In this document: one piece after another, positions 31,401-41,086 of the stretch | How positions within the stretch are numbered: the stretch's first letter is position 1 | Layout of the letters: the number at the start of each line of letters is the position of its first letter | Assembly: GCA_025526995.1 (NCBI GenBank) | Contig: JAHLKG010000003.1 | Location: 124,001 to 188,000 of the forward strand | Reading direction: 5' to 3' | Length of the DNA: 64,000 bases | Origin: Powellomyces hirtus | Lineage: Eukaryota > Chytridiomycota > Chytridiomycetes > Spizellomycetales > Powellomycetaceae | Position numbers and translations under genes: made by a program | The notes under the pieces: model-generated | Databases searched by the model: none | What the model was told of the DNA's origin: nothing | The model's input: only the letters and a program-made list of their open reading frames with translations

Positions 31401-34400
31401 CAATGTAGAGACCGGCCCCGATGGCACTACCACCGGTCCCCAAGCAGAGACGAAACAGGGGCGCTACCAACTGAACCCGCTGGACGAATTCGACACAACC
31501 CAAGCGCTGGCTGACGCAACCCTCGACGCGAGGTTCAACCTGGAGGGCCTGGGCAGCGCTGGTTTGAGGACGCTGTCAGAGTATGCTGCATACCCTCCGC
31601 CAGAGTTTGGCTTCTTTGTAGCGGATGGCCCCGCCCGAGAATGTCAGAGCAGCGGCAGAATCGTGGATGACTACTTCTACGTTGAAGCTCAGAAAAACCG
31701 GCCGGCTGTATTGAACGGAATCATTAATCACTGTCCGAACAAAAATCTCGGCTTGAACTACGTGATGCTGCGGACTGGGCCAGCTTGCGAGGAGAAGATC
31801 GTCGAGTCATGGACGGCAGTTGACCAGTGTCAGCACGACAGTTCTCGGTCTCGAACGGTACAATTTTCGCACATAATTAGATAGGTCAAGACGTCCTGAC
31901 TGATGAATTTGCGTTACTACTACGCAGATTATCTTGAAAGACGAAACTCCACCGATCTTCAACAGTCCGCCTCCAGCAGCGGTCACGGACCAATGCCATT
32001 CCATTCGTCCTATGGCCGTTCTGACAGCTACCGATATCTGCTACCCGGATGAGGTCGGCCCTGTTCAGTATGCCACCGTGGACCCAGTCACCGCCGGATG
32101 CAAACGCCGTGTCATCACATATACTTGGACGGTTGATGATGTTTGTGGAAACCGACAAACGTAAGATTAGTTGCTGGTAAAAACGTTTCGCGCAAGGCTA
32201 ATTTGTGCGCCATTTAGATACTCTCAACTGGTCACGGTTCAAGACAACGACCCTCCCACATGGGACGAGGCCCTTTTCCCCGCGGACGTTGATGTCGAGT
32301 TCATGACTCCTTACGGCGCCGACGTGACCGGATACCCGGTGGCGACCGACAGATGCGCATCCAACCCAATCAAAATCACCTACGCCGACGTGGTTACTGT
32401 CCCGCCCGCAGGTTCAAGGGCAACGCTGATCATCACACGAACATTTACAGCCACTGACGCGTGTGGTAACCCCACCAGCCGGGCCCAGATCATCTCCATT
32501 GTCCAAACGCAACGATCGCTGGGCACTACTGGCCACTACGCGTTAGTTGTCCGCTCCAGCAGTGGCCTTGACGCTGCAGTCGTCGAAGGTCAGATCATTG
32601 CTGGAAAGGATATTCGTGCGACCTACTCCGTTTTCGGGAATGGTACGTGTGGCTTCCATCCCGCCGCTCTGGTCGTAAACGGGTCGTTAGCGATTACGGA
32701 CTCGGCTATCTTGCAAGGCAGCGCTCTTGTTAGCGGCCCTGTGCAGAGCACAAACATGGTGCCATACGTGCTTACGAAGACGACTACTGACGAGGAGTAT
32801 ATGCGCAACACGGACATCAACCTCGCAACTGCATGGACGGTTGCCGACCACTTCCGTGACCGGGTGCTGTCATTGGGTAACTTGCACCTCGGGCCTCTGG
32901 AGGAATCCTGTCATATCCCGGTCCCAGGTGCCCCGGTCAACGCCAACTCCCCTGGTTGCGGAATCATTACGAGTATTTCGGATCCTGATCGCTTTGACGC
33001 CAAACTAGAAGAAACGGAGTTGAAGCTCACGGGCACAAACGCGGTCTACAACATCTTTGCCGTCAACGTCAAACAACTCAGCGCCGCATCCACCATTTCT
33101 GTCAACGTCCCGTCGACGGCATACGTGTTCATCAACATCATTCCTGACCCGGCTGGTCCTACCCCGTCCCTAACCTGGAACAAAAAGACATCGCTTCCAT
33201 CAGGCCTCAATGCCAAGAACGTCCTATGGGTCTTCCACACTCTGGCCACAGTGCGCGACTCAGGCTCATCCACCACGAGTCTGCGTCTTGTGTCGACCGA
33301 CTTCCTGGGATCCATTCTAGGACTGGATTTGGACGTGATGCTGGACTCCCCATCGTCCATCACTGGGTTCTTGTGGTCACAGACACTCCAAGGAGTGGGT
33401 TTCCGGCAGAAGTGCGGCATCTGGCAAGGATCTGCTTTGCTGACGGATCGCGCAACCGCGGGTGCAGGTGTCATCAATCTTGATGAGCTTTTGCCTCAGA
33501 AGCGTACCATCACGTCCTCTGCTGCAACGGTTACCCCGACTACACTTCCCGACACTAAGGCTGGCGTCCTCTGCACGAGTGCCAACCACGGTGCTTGGAT
33601 TTGTGCTCCCGAAAGGTTGGTTTCTTCTTGACGTAATTTCCGCATGATCTCCCCTAACGCTTTATGGATTGATTCAGATTCCGTTGCGTAAACTTAGTGT
33701 GGATTGCAGACCCTTGTGCCGGAGATCTTGTATGCGGCGCAGGGGGGGCCTGTGTACAAAACACCCCTCTCACTGAACCTGCCCAGCTTGCATGCGGTGT
33801 GACCAATAACTACGAATGGGCATGCAATCCCGATCGGTAAGTACAAATCGTCTGTAGATTATCTATGACATTTACTAATTGTGGTTTCCGCTTTATCAGC
33901 GCTCGTTGCGTCAATGGCGCGTGGGCAAACTCGCCCTGTCCCGCTGGCACGGTATGCTCGGCTGGAACATGTGTCTACCCTTCCGCGGTGGTTCCCACCC
34001 CTGCAGCAGCCCCGTCGAGTACAAACGCAGCTGGCTACGTGTGTGGTCCTGGCAACAACAATGCTTGGGAATGCACGCCCAATCGGTAAGTGCTCTCAGA
34101 CGCCGTCAGATTTAGAATACAAACTTTCTCACTGGCATGACGTTCCTCTTCCTGCTATTAGGGCCTGGTGCGTTGATGGAAAATGGAACGACTTCCCCTG
34201 CGACATCGGAACCTCATGTGTCGGCGGGCAATGCCAGCAAAACGCGGTCACGACCGAGATGCCTTCAGTCGGTGCTGCCACTTTGACCACGTCCTCCACC
34301 GTTCTTGCTCCGTCTGTAGCTCCCACAACCACTGCCGCAACAACGACCACAATTAAGGCCTGTGGTGCGGAGAACCAGTACGCCTGGGATTGTACGCCAG

Positions 34401-34489
34401 ATCGTGCCCGTTGCGTAAATGGGGCTTGGATCAAGTATCCCTGTGACGGTGGCACTGTGTGTCGTGAAGGAAGCTGTGTTTGGGCTTGA
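25434..34489 (+). CDS. Giant secreted modular protein (predicted 2,517 aa, 24 exons): unknown N-terminal region, HYR-like domains, choice-of-anchor-A-like domain, four CBM19-like modules
   Basis: Exon ends: 25434-25567, 25623-25965, 26038-26445, 26508-26648, 26752-27116, 27174-27250, 27312-28126, 28186-28512, 28568-28994, 29055-29509, 29578-29755, 29830-30084, 30147-30234, 30291-30471, 30541-30594, 30659-30906, 30976-31078, 31137-31250, 31321-31857, 31928-32160, 32218-33615, 33678-33836, 33900-34085, 34162-34489. All 23 introns are GT-AG and phase-consistent. A signal peptide (residues 1-21) is followed by about 1,300 residues of unrecognised beta-rich sequence with similar short segments such as DLLAGLGYGDIIESILP. 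Residues about 1340-1470 are amphipathic helices, followed by a Cys cluster. HYR-like strands (DACGNP, DDVCGN) follow, then a choice-of-anchor-A-like domain from about 1930, then four Cys/Trp modules from about 2280. No membrane anchor is seen. Probably an extracellular or wall-associated binding protein; the function is inference. Confidence 0.85.
33570..34489 (+). repeat. Four tandem Cys-rich CBM19-like modules at the C terminus of the giant protein
   Basis: Each module of about 45-50 residues has the pattern C-x(6-8)-W-x-C-x-P-[DNE]-R, then C-V-x(3)-W, then PC-x(2)-G-x(2)-C and a final C. Examples are ACNPDR with RCVNGAWANSPCPAGTVC in module 2 and DCTPDR with RCVNGAWIKYPCDGGTVC in module 4. 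Modules 1-3 are each split by an intron in the same Arg codon right after the PxR motif (phase 2); module 4 has no intron. The spacing resembles fungal CBM19 chitin-binding domains. Linkers before modules 3 and 4 are Pro/Thr/Ser-rich. Confidence 0.8.
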
Positions 34490-34835
34490 TTGGTGGAGCA
34501 AAGAACGACTTTGCTGGACTAAGTGCGTAAAGAGGACATTGGAGCAATTACCATGGCGTGAGCTGCTCATGTAGGGAATACACAAGATGGCAAATGAATT
34601 AAATATTCTTTCTGGCAAGAAAGGGACGAGAAAGGAAGGAGAGGTTTTAAGATTAACAAAAAGATTGCAGCCGTGGGGAAGAGGAATGTTCGAAAAATCC
34701 CATCGTCTACTTAGACGAACAAAAAGATTTACATTTCGCACCAAGAAAAAAGACGTGGGGAAGAGGATGTTCAAAAAACCCTTTCGCCTACTTGGGCGAT
34801 CGGTTACGCAGCGAAAGCATACACTGATATATTTT

Positions 34836-35269
34836 TTAATTTTCATCGAAAGTGGAGCCCCTCCGGGATTCCGTCGAAATGATGAACAGGGCAGCGTTCG
34901 GGATCGCGGAGATGGTAGAAGCGGCAGCCGCCGATTCCGCCCCTGCTGCACCGTCGTTCGTTAAATGGAAGTGGTGGTCGGCCTCACGTTGGTCATTCTT
35001 GGTCAATCGGCGGAGCGACATGATCTCCCGGCGAAGGACATCCTGAACGAGGTTGTCGAACGGTGACGTTGCGGGATGGTTGAGAGGCATGAGCCATGTG
35101 TCGGCTATTGCATCTTCGTCACCATCAAGGGAGAATTGGCCGCGGAAGATCCGCTGCACCCTTCCGGGTTGAGTGACGCGTGTGTATTGGGCTGGAACCA
35201 GGAGAACAGCTAGTACCTGATTGGAAACATGTTAAATTCAGGAGTTCCGCAGATATCTGAACCAAAAAA

Positions 35270-35301
<32 letters not shown>

Positions 35302-36778
35302 AAAACGCCCGAAACTCACCCCATGTCCGAGTACATTGCAGAGGTGCTCGAGGTGGTGGCAATCGCACATGGATCGGCGACCGCCTCGTCCAAGACAGGT
35401 CGCTAATCTGAGTAGGTCCTGCCACGCCGGCGTGGTTGTCAGCTCGTTCGCTTTTACGCGTATGTTCAGTGAGATTGTGCGGCGATCCACGCACGTTGAG
35501 AGACAATCTTGCAATAATTCTCCATTGCCAAGAAGATGAAATGCCTTTGCGTTTTTTAAGTCGCAGAACTTGCTGTTGGCGGGGACTTGCGCGTTGACTG
35601 CACTGTTGAGCACTGGCAGATATGAAATGTGGTCGAGGTCCTTCTGTTGATTTTGATGAGACTCAAGTTGCGGTCCAACCGCATGGGATGAAGTTTCGCT
35701 TCGAGCTACGGTTTCGACGGTTGAGTTGTGCTGGGTATGCTCGACTGTTCGATTGACCGTCAAGGGCACGTCTAGAAGCCGGAAGTTGCAGATCAGCATA
35801 CGAAAAAACATCATTTACAAGGACAGATATTGAACCATCGTCATGTCCAAGTCGCCAACCCTCACCGTTGAACCCGAAGTCTACATCGCCTTCCTCCATT
35901 TCCTCATCAGAAGAACAATCTGACATTTTAATATCATTGGATGGTTCCAGATCATACAAATCGTGATCCTCCAAATCCAACGGATCCCCTTCATCTATCT
36001 CATCTGCCACTATGTGGCAAGGATCAAGTTCGTGAATTTGGACGGGAAGACCGTGAGCTGCAGACGGGATGTCCTCTGCAAAAGCAATTGATCAAAGATT
36101 TGCAGTACCGCGTGTAACACTTCATCTTTGTAGACATACCACTCAGACAGGCCGAGTTGCTCAAATCCTCTTTCCCAGAATCTAGAGAGTAATGGGATCA
36201 AAAAACCAATTTGTTTTGGGAAAAGATCGAAAAACGGCATTGAAATTTATACCTGCACGCTCGTCAATCTTGGTGTGGTGAGCTGTGCCAGCATCATCAG
36301 GATTCATAACTATCCCCATATCTTCGTCCATTGTTGGAGACCCCGTACTTGAACGTGCAAACTCGTCGGCTGGCATCGAATGGTGGGAAGCGTCCGAGTC
36401 GTAGTGACCGGAGGCCAAATCTGGTAGCGCTTCTAAGTAAACTCCGTGGTTTTCGTCACCAGTGTTGCGCCAAATCAAATTATTAGGTTGGGGTTCCATT
36501 GATGGAATCTGGAAGAGCAATGTTCCATTCACGTCGTTGGAAACTCTTGCGAATGATCGCCCGCTGAACTGGGTAACAGTCGTTTCCACATGTTTCGAGT
36601 CTACCGTTCTCCTGCCGCTGCCGTTGATTGTTGATGCGGAGGACCGACGTTTGGTGAGGGTTTTCTTGTACGGACCTGGTGAGCGGTGAAAAGCATCAGA
36701 CTCGTCACCTTCGTCCTTGGACTCTGACGAAGAGGCTGGCTGCCCCCCCGCCCATGTGGTGCCGGTGAGGATGGGCAT
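34836..36778 (-). CDS. Unknown acidic protein, 5 exons, 536 aa
   Basis: Exons on minus: 36253-36778, 36140-36181, 35866-36075, 35320-35771 and 34836-35216, all GT-AG with phases kept. The N-terminal 260 residues are disordered, with Ser/Asp/Glu patches (SSSESKDEGDESDAF, later DEIDEGDPLDLEDHDLYDLE), as in nuclear regulatory proteins. The C-terminal half looks folded: TPAWQDLLRLATCLGRGG, then CDCHHLEHLC, a hydrophobic strand VLAVLLVPAQYTR, and a final charged segment. No family recognised. Intron 4 contains an A/T tract of 42 bases, and a second acceptor right after that tract would give a different, shorter C terminus. The ATG at 36778 follows a duplicated promoter segment. Confidence 0.65.
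35264..35305. repeat. Homopolymer tract A25-G-A16 in an intron
   Basis: On the coding (minus) strand it is a long T tract inside intron 4 of the unknown acidic protein gene, directly upstream of a possible alternative AG acceptor. Confidence 0.9.
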
Positions 36779-36820
36779 TTCCTGGAAATCGCGACAGCGC
36801 TAGGCAAAATGCGTTTTATA

Positions 36821-37198
36821 GGGGACTGACAGCGAGAGCGCTTCGATGAGGCTACTGAGCTTGTGGGATTGGGATTGAGCTGGCAACGAGTCTAACCGGC
36901 GTGGGAACAAAGTCCTATTGGTAATGAGACTCTCCGCGAACTTGCAGTTGGGGGAGTGTTTGTGGGAATGGACGAGAGAAGGAAGTGTACTTGGGGTATT
37001 TAAGTGATTGAGGGGACTGACAGCGAGAGTGGGTCGATGAGCCGACTGAGCATGTGGGAATGGGAATGAGCTGGCGACGAGACTAACCGGCGTGGAAACA
37101 ACGATTTCCTCTACTGGCACTTCGCAAACCTGCAGTTGGGTTGATGTTTGAGGAGGTATAGGAGAGAGGAGAAAGTGTTCTTGGGGGTATTTAACTGA
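36821..37198. repeat. Tandem duplication of about 190 bases upstream of two divergent genes
   Basis: Copy 1 starts at 36821 and copy 2 at 37012, both with GGGACTGACAGCGAGAG. They share GATGAG, GAGCTGGC, ACGAGnCTAACCGGCGTGG and the end TTGGGGTATTTAA in order, with many substitutions, indicating an old duplication. Both lie between the divergent starts of the genes at 36778 (minus) and 37548 (plus), so they may duplicate promoter elements. A minus-strand frame of 142 codons spans both copies but has repeat-derived, low-complexity sequence; I do not call it a gene. Confidence 0.75.
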
Positions 37199-37547
37199 AT
37201 GTGAACTGAAACCAATGGACAAGGGCAAGACCAGAACAGGCTACTCTTTGACAGGGTCGACAGTGAAAGAGAGTCAGTGTCAGTTACGATTACGTAAGGC
37301 GAGGCGCGTTGGAATCAAAAGCTCCGATTCGAAATTCGATGGTCAAAGGCGTCAGTCTCGTCGGGGACTTTTCCTGGGCTAATTATTTTGGAAACTTGTA
37401 TGAACGTTGACTCCGACATTCGAGACTCCATTTGAGCAGAATCACGGACCTGTGACTTTTCGTTTCTCGCAGCAGAGGACACACTACACAAGTTGGTACG
37501 ACGCGAGACATTTTCCCAAAGAACTTTCTGCTGGACACTAGATCAGA

Positions 37548-38569
37548 ATGGGGTCGCCCGGAAAGTATCGACAGGACGGTGGGGGAAACGGTACTTCTAT
37601 GCCAGAGCTCCGAACCCAGCAACAACAGCAGCAGCAACAACAACAACAGCAGCAGCAGCAACAACAGCTTCCTCCCCAGCCACCATATCCATACTCTCCG
37701 CAGCAACAACAGCAGTTCATGCAGCAGCTCCACTTTCAGCAACAACAACATCAATCCTTTTCCCACCCATCACAGCGGCCTCCGCACATGTATCAGATGC
37801 CGCCGTTTGAATACCAAGGATCGCTTGGACAGCCAATGCTCCATCATCAGCAGCAACCGGGACAGCAAGACGACAGTCACCATCGCTCACCTCAACATTC
37901 CTACTTACCACAACTCGTTCGTCCACCGCATCAGTACAATGCCACTCTGGGAAACAACACAGCGATTCATCCGGAATTCCATCACAATACGCAACGGTAT
38001 CCTCACTCTCAACAGCACAAGCAACACCCAATGCCAATGCGTCCACCCTCATTAGAGCAACAACAACAACATCACCAACCCTCTCCTCTCTGGTTTCAGC
38101 AATTACAGCAGCACCAACAGCTGCCACCACACATGGACGCACGACAGCGTCACCAATCACTACCCCCGCCGCAGCAATATCAACGTCCACCAGCCCTTGC
38201 CAAAGCCTACATCGCAATACCACGTCCTCCACCTCGTTCCCCACTCACCACACACCAAAGATACACGATTGACCGCGAAGCTGTTGCAAAGAATCCAGCC
38301 GCTACGGAGTATACACCTTATTCGCTCCGGGATTGGGAAGAGTTGAAGCGCAGAGATCAGAAGACGAGACTTCCGAGAGGAACAGGTCCAAGACGGGAGG
38401 ACGATGAGGAGTTTCGGAAAGCGGTAAGCTTGATCCCACCTGAGTACCCGACCAATGTCATTCGCGCTCTTACTTTTCCTCTTACTTTCACGCTTGGCAG
38501 CACGAGAAGTTGCTCAGGGCGCAGCAATACGCAGAACGTATTGCACAGATTAACCGCGAAAGGGCTTGA
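37548..38569 (+). CDS. Poly-glutamine protein with a short conserved C-terminal motif
   Basis: Exons 37548-38423 and 38501-38569, 314 residues. After MGSPGKYRQDGG comes a long Gln run (residues about 24-41, mostly CAG/CAA), then about 170 residues of Gln/His/Pro-rich sequence. The last 80 residues are different: NPAATEYTPYSLRDWEELKR, then LPRGTGPRREDDEEF, then a basic helix ending YAERIAQINRERA. This 'YTPYSL-x-DW ... RL/LP-x-G-x-GP ... helix' pattern reminds me of a motif in cilium-associated proteins such as JHY. That resemblance is from memory of the pattern, and it fits a flagellated fungus. The motif spans the intron in frame, which supports the splice model. Confidence 0.65.
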
Positions 38570-38974
38570 AGATGACCATAGATTTCTTATGATTGTATTT
38601 AGGCAGTTTTTATCAAGCACTGCCGTATGTAAATCCCACATGTGGTGAATCGCGCTAGTTTTGTTTGCGAGGATCTGGATCTGGGCTTTTCACAGAAGCA
38701 CATAAGTAGGAGGTCTCCTTTTTCCCTAGAAACCCTCCATAGACCTCAAGGCGGTTTGCTTCCTGAGTCCAAATGGTACTGCCACGTTCTTCCCATATCC
38801 TTTTTTAAATCCCTGTTCTCTCTGCACTCCGTCTACAATATCGTGCATTTATTATCACGGCCATCCTGTCACTTTTAGTCGCGATGTGTGGCTTAGGCGT
38901 GGCTTGACGACTCTCGCACATCGTTAGTACTTTTCCCACGTTCCCTCTTCCGCACCCAATACCTTCTCAGCGAC
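38570..38974. other. Spacer, no gene seen
   Basis: 3' flank of the poly-Q gene and promoter of the Cys-rich gene. No domain-bearing frame. Confidence 0.6.
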
Positions 38975-40607
38975 ATGACTTCAGCAGAGCAACAAAAGAC
39001 CACAGACTCTACAGGAACGACAAGGATGTCCCTGGGAATATTCGAGGATGCCCCCACTGTTAGAGCGCGAGCGCGCTTCTGCAACCACCGCACCCACTGG
39101 CACTGCTCCGACTCGGACAGCGGGGAGGAGCAAGACTCTGACGACCTTGTTGGCTTGACCGGAAAACCACATCTTTCATCGGAAGACGAGATTTCAACTG
39201 ATTCAGACGATGGAGCAAGAATCTTACGACGGGGCAAAACCGCAGCGCTGACAGCACCGCGTGAGAACATTGGTATCTCCTCTTCGCACCAGACATTGAA
39301 TCGAGGGAAATCAGCGCTTGGCATCCGTGAGTACCAATCTCATCTCTGCACCACAGATCATCCATGCGGGAGCTCAAAGGTCCCTGCAGAATTGTTTTGT
39401 TCCCTGTGCGTCATGCAGTTCAAGGCGATCATCCGAAAGTGCAGATGCGGTTGCGATTTGGATGACCCAAGAATCTTGCAAGGGCGTAAAATCACATCGC
39501 TTCGAACAGCGCTTCTAGCACCACGTGGGAACCTTGGTGGCTCCCCTTCGAACCGAGTGGATGGAGAAGGTTCAGCTCCTGGTATTCGTAAGTAACTTCC
39601 AAAGTCCTATTGGAGACATTCCATGCTCGTGCTTAAAGATTATCGATACTGCAGAGTCGTTTTGCTCCTGGTGTATTGCCCAGTTCAATGGTATCAGTCA
39701 ACAATGCAGAGTGTGTTGCAAATTGGACACCCAACTGCGTGACATCACCAATCACCCACTCATGGACGATCACCGTCCTGTTCCTTGTGTGACTCCTGCT
39801 ACGGTTACTAGGGGCAGAAGCACATACACACCCATCAGATCTGCCAAAGCAAGATCACTGCACCGCAGGTAGGACTCGGAAGACTCTGCGACCGTCTCAT
39901 TCACATGTTCACCGCGTCCCATAATGGCCTATTCAAGCAGTGACGCGGATGACGAGCGACATTCGCGATCGGAGAACCAGAAACTGCAAGCGCCTGGCAT
40001 TCCTCCGACCATTACCAAGCCCGACAGCACACCTGTCGGATCTGCCACGCGACAATCTATGCTTACGCACCGCAGGTCCGACTCGGATGGTTCAATGACT
40101 GTATCCTTAACATGTTCCCCACTTCCCATACTGGCCTTGTCGACTCGGAGCGGCGACTCGGAGGATGACGAGCCACCTTCGCGAAAGGGGTCCCAGAGAT
40201 CTCAACAGCCTGCTGCACGTGCAATCCCTGACGAGCCTGAGCTCGAACCCTCAAGCGAGACCGGATGCAACTATGGTCTGCGTTTTGATCAGAAGAAATT
40301 TGCATCTTTTTTGAGGAAGGCCGATGACGCCTATCCTCTGCGTTTGGATGTCGATGAGAAGGACTTTGCCGATTCCCCGGTGAATGCATCACGGGCTGTG
40401 CAAAAGAAATCATTGACGAGCAGACATATCGTTTTTGATAGTCTGCGTCTGGATGTCGATGAGAAAAAGTTTGATTCCCCGGTGCCCGCGTCACGGGTTG
40501 CGCAAAGGAAGGGGGACTTGCAGTCGCTGGGATCATCCCGCATTAATATGAACCTTCTGAAGGAGAAACTCGAGAAAGCAAGGCAAGAGATGGCTGCTCG
40601 GAAATGA
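38975..40607 (+). CDS. Unknown Cys-rich nuclear-type protein with duplicated exons, 477 aa
   Basis: Exons 38975-39326, 39390-39587, 39655-39868 and 39938-40607, phases consistent. Exons 2 and 3 each begin at the same codon phase with a related Cys motif: FCSLCVMQFKAIIRKCRCGC and FCSWCIAQFNGISQQCRVCC. They look like a duplicated small zinc-binding exon. The last exon contains a second duplication, PLRLDVDEKDFADSPVNASR and SLRLDVDEKKFDSPVPASR, and ends in a basic helix (LLKEKLEKARQEMAARK). The rest is acidic and Ser-rich. The third intron removes an in-frame TAG; without splicing there the gene would be cut in two. No known family; possibly a DNA- or protein-binding nuclear factor. Confidence 0.6.
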
Positions 40608-41086
40608 TTGATCTCAAATGTCTCGGCCTGATATTATGTATCGATACTTTGCGTCTCGAAGCGAACACCTTTCATGACAAGGAACGTAGCTAAATAAATA
40701 CAAGAACAGTTTCTGATGTATGTATTTGGCGCCTAGTCCGGCCATCGCGGAACTCATGACGGGACGCGTTGGCACAAAGCGCGTCTTTGTGAGATTTCGT
40801 CAGTAGGACGAAGCGAGAAGTGTGGCTCATTTCACACTCCGCCATTCCATTCTGCCCAAGCGACGCTACAGTATTGAACCAACAGTCCAGGCTCTCTGCG
40901 ATCGAATCCCTTAGCGATTGTCAGGTTTACAATATCTTTTGCCTGAGGTGAAACGCCCGCGGAACAACGCCACCCCGCTCATTTACGTCGGAGTGCGAAA
41001 ACCTCGCGGAGAATTTCGATAGAAGCAGCGGAGCAGAACAACGGAGGGATATTTCTCTTCCGCTTGTGATTGTCTGCCGTGCCCTC
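40608..41086. other. Spacer, no gene seen
   Basis: 3' flank of the Cys-rich gene and the likely promoter of the IML2-like gene. Nothing else supported. Confidence 0.55.

Noticed and set aside
33616..34161. Separate small Cys-rich genes instead of modules of one protein
   Set aside because: Each segment lacks a start codon and joins the previous exon in phase through a GT-AG intron.
36800..37228. A 142-codon minus-strand frame
   Set aside because: It spans the duplicated promoter block and is low-complexity Ser/Leu/Pro sequence without a start context or domain.
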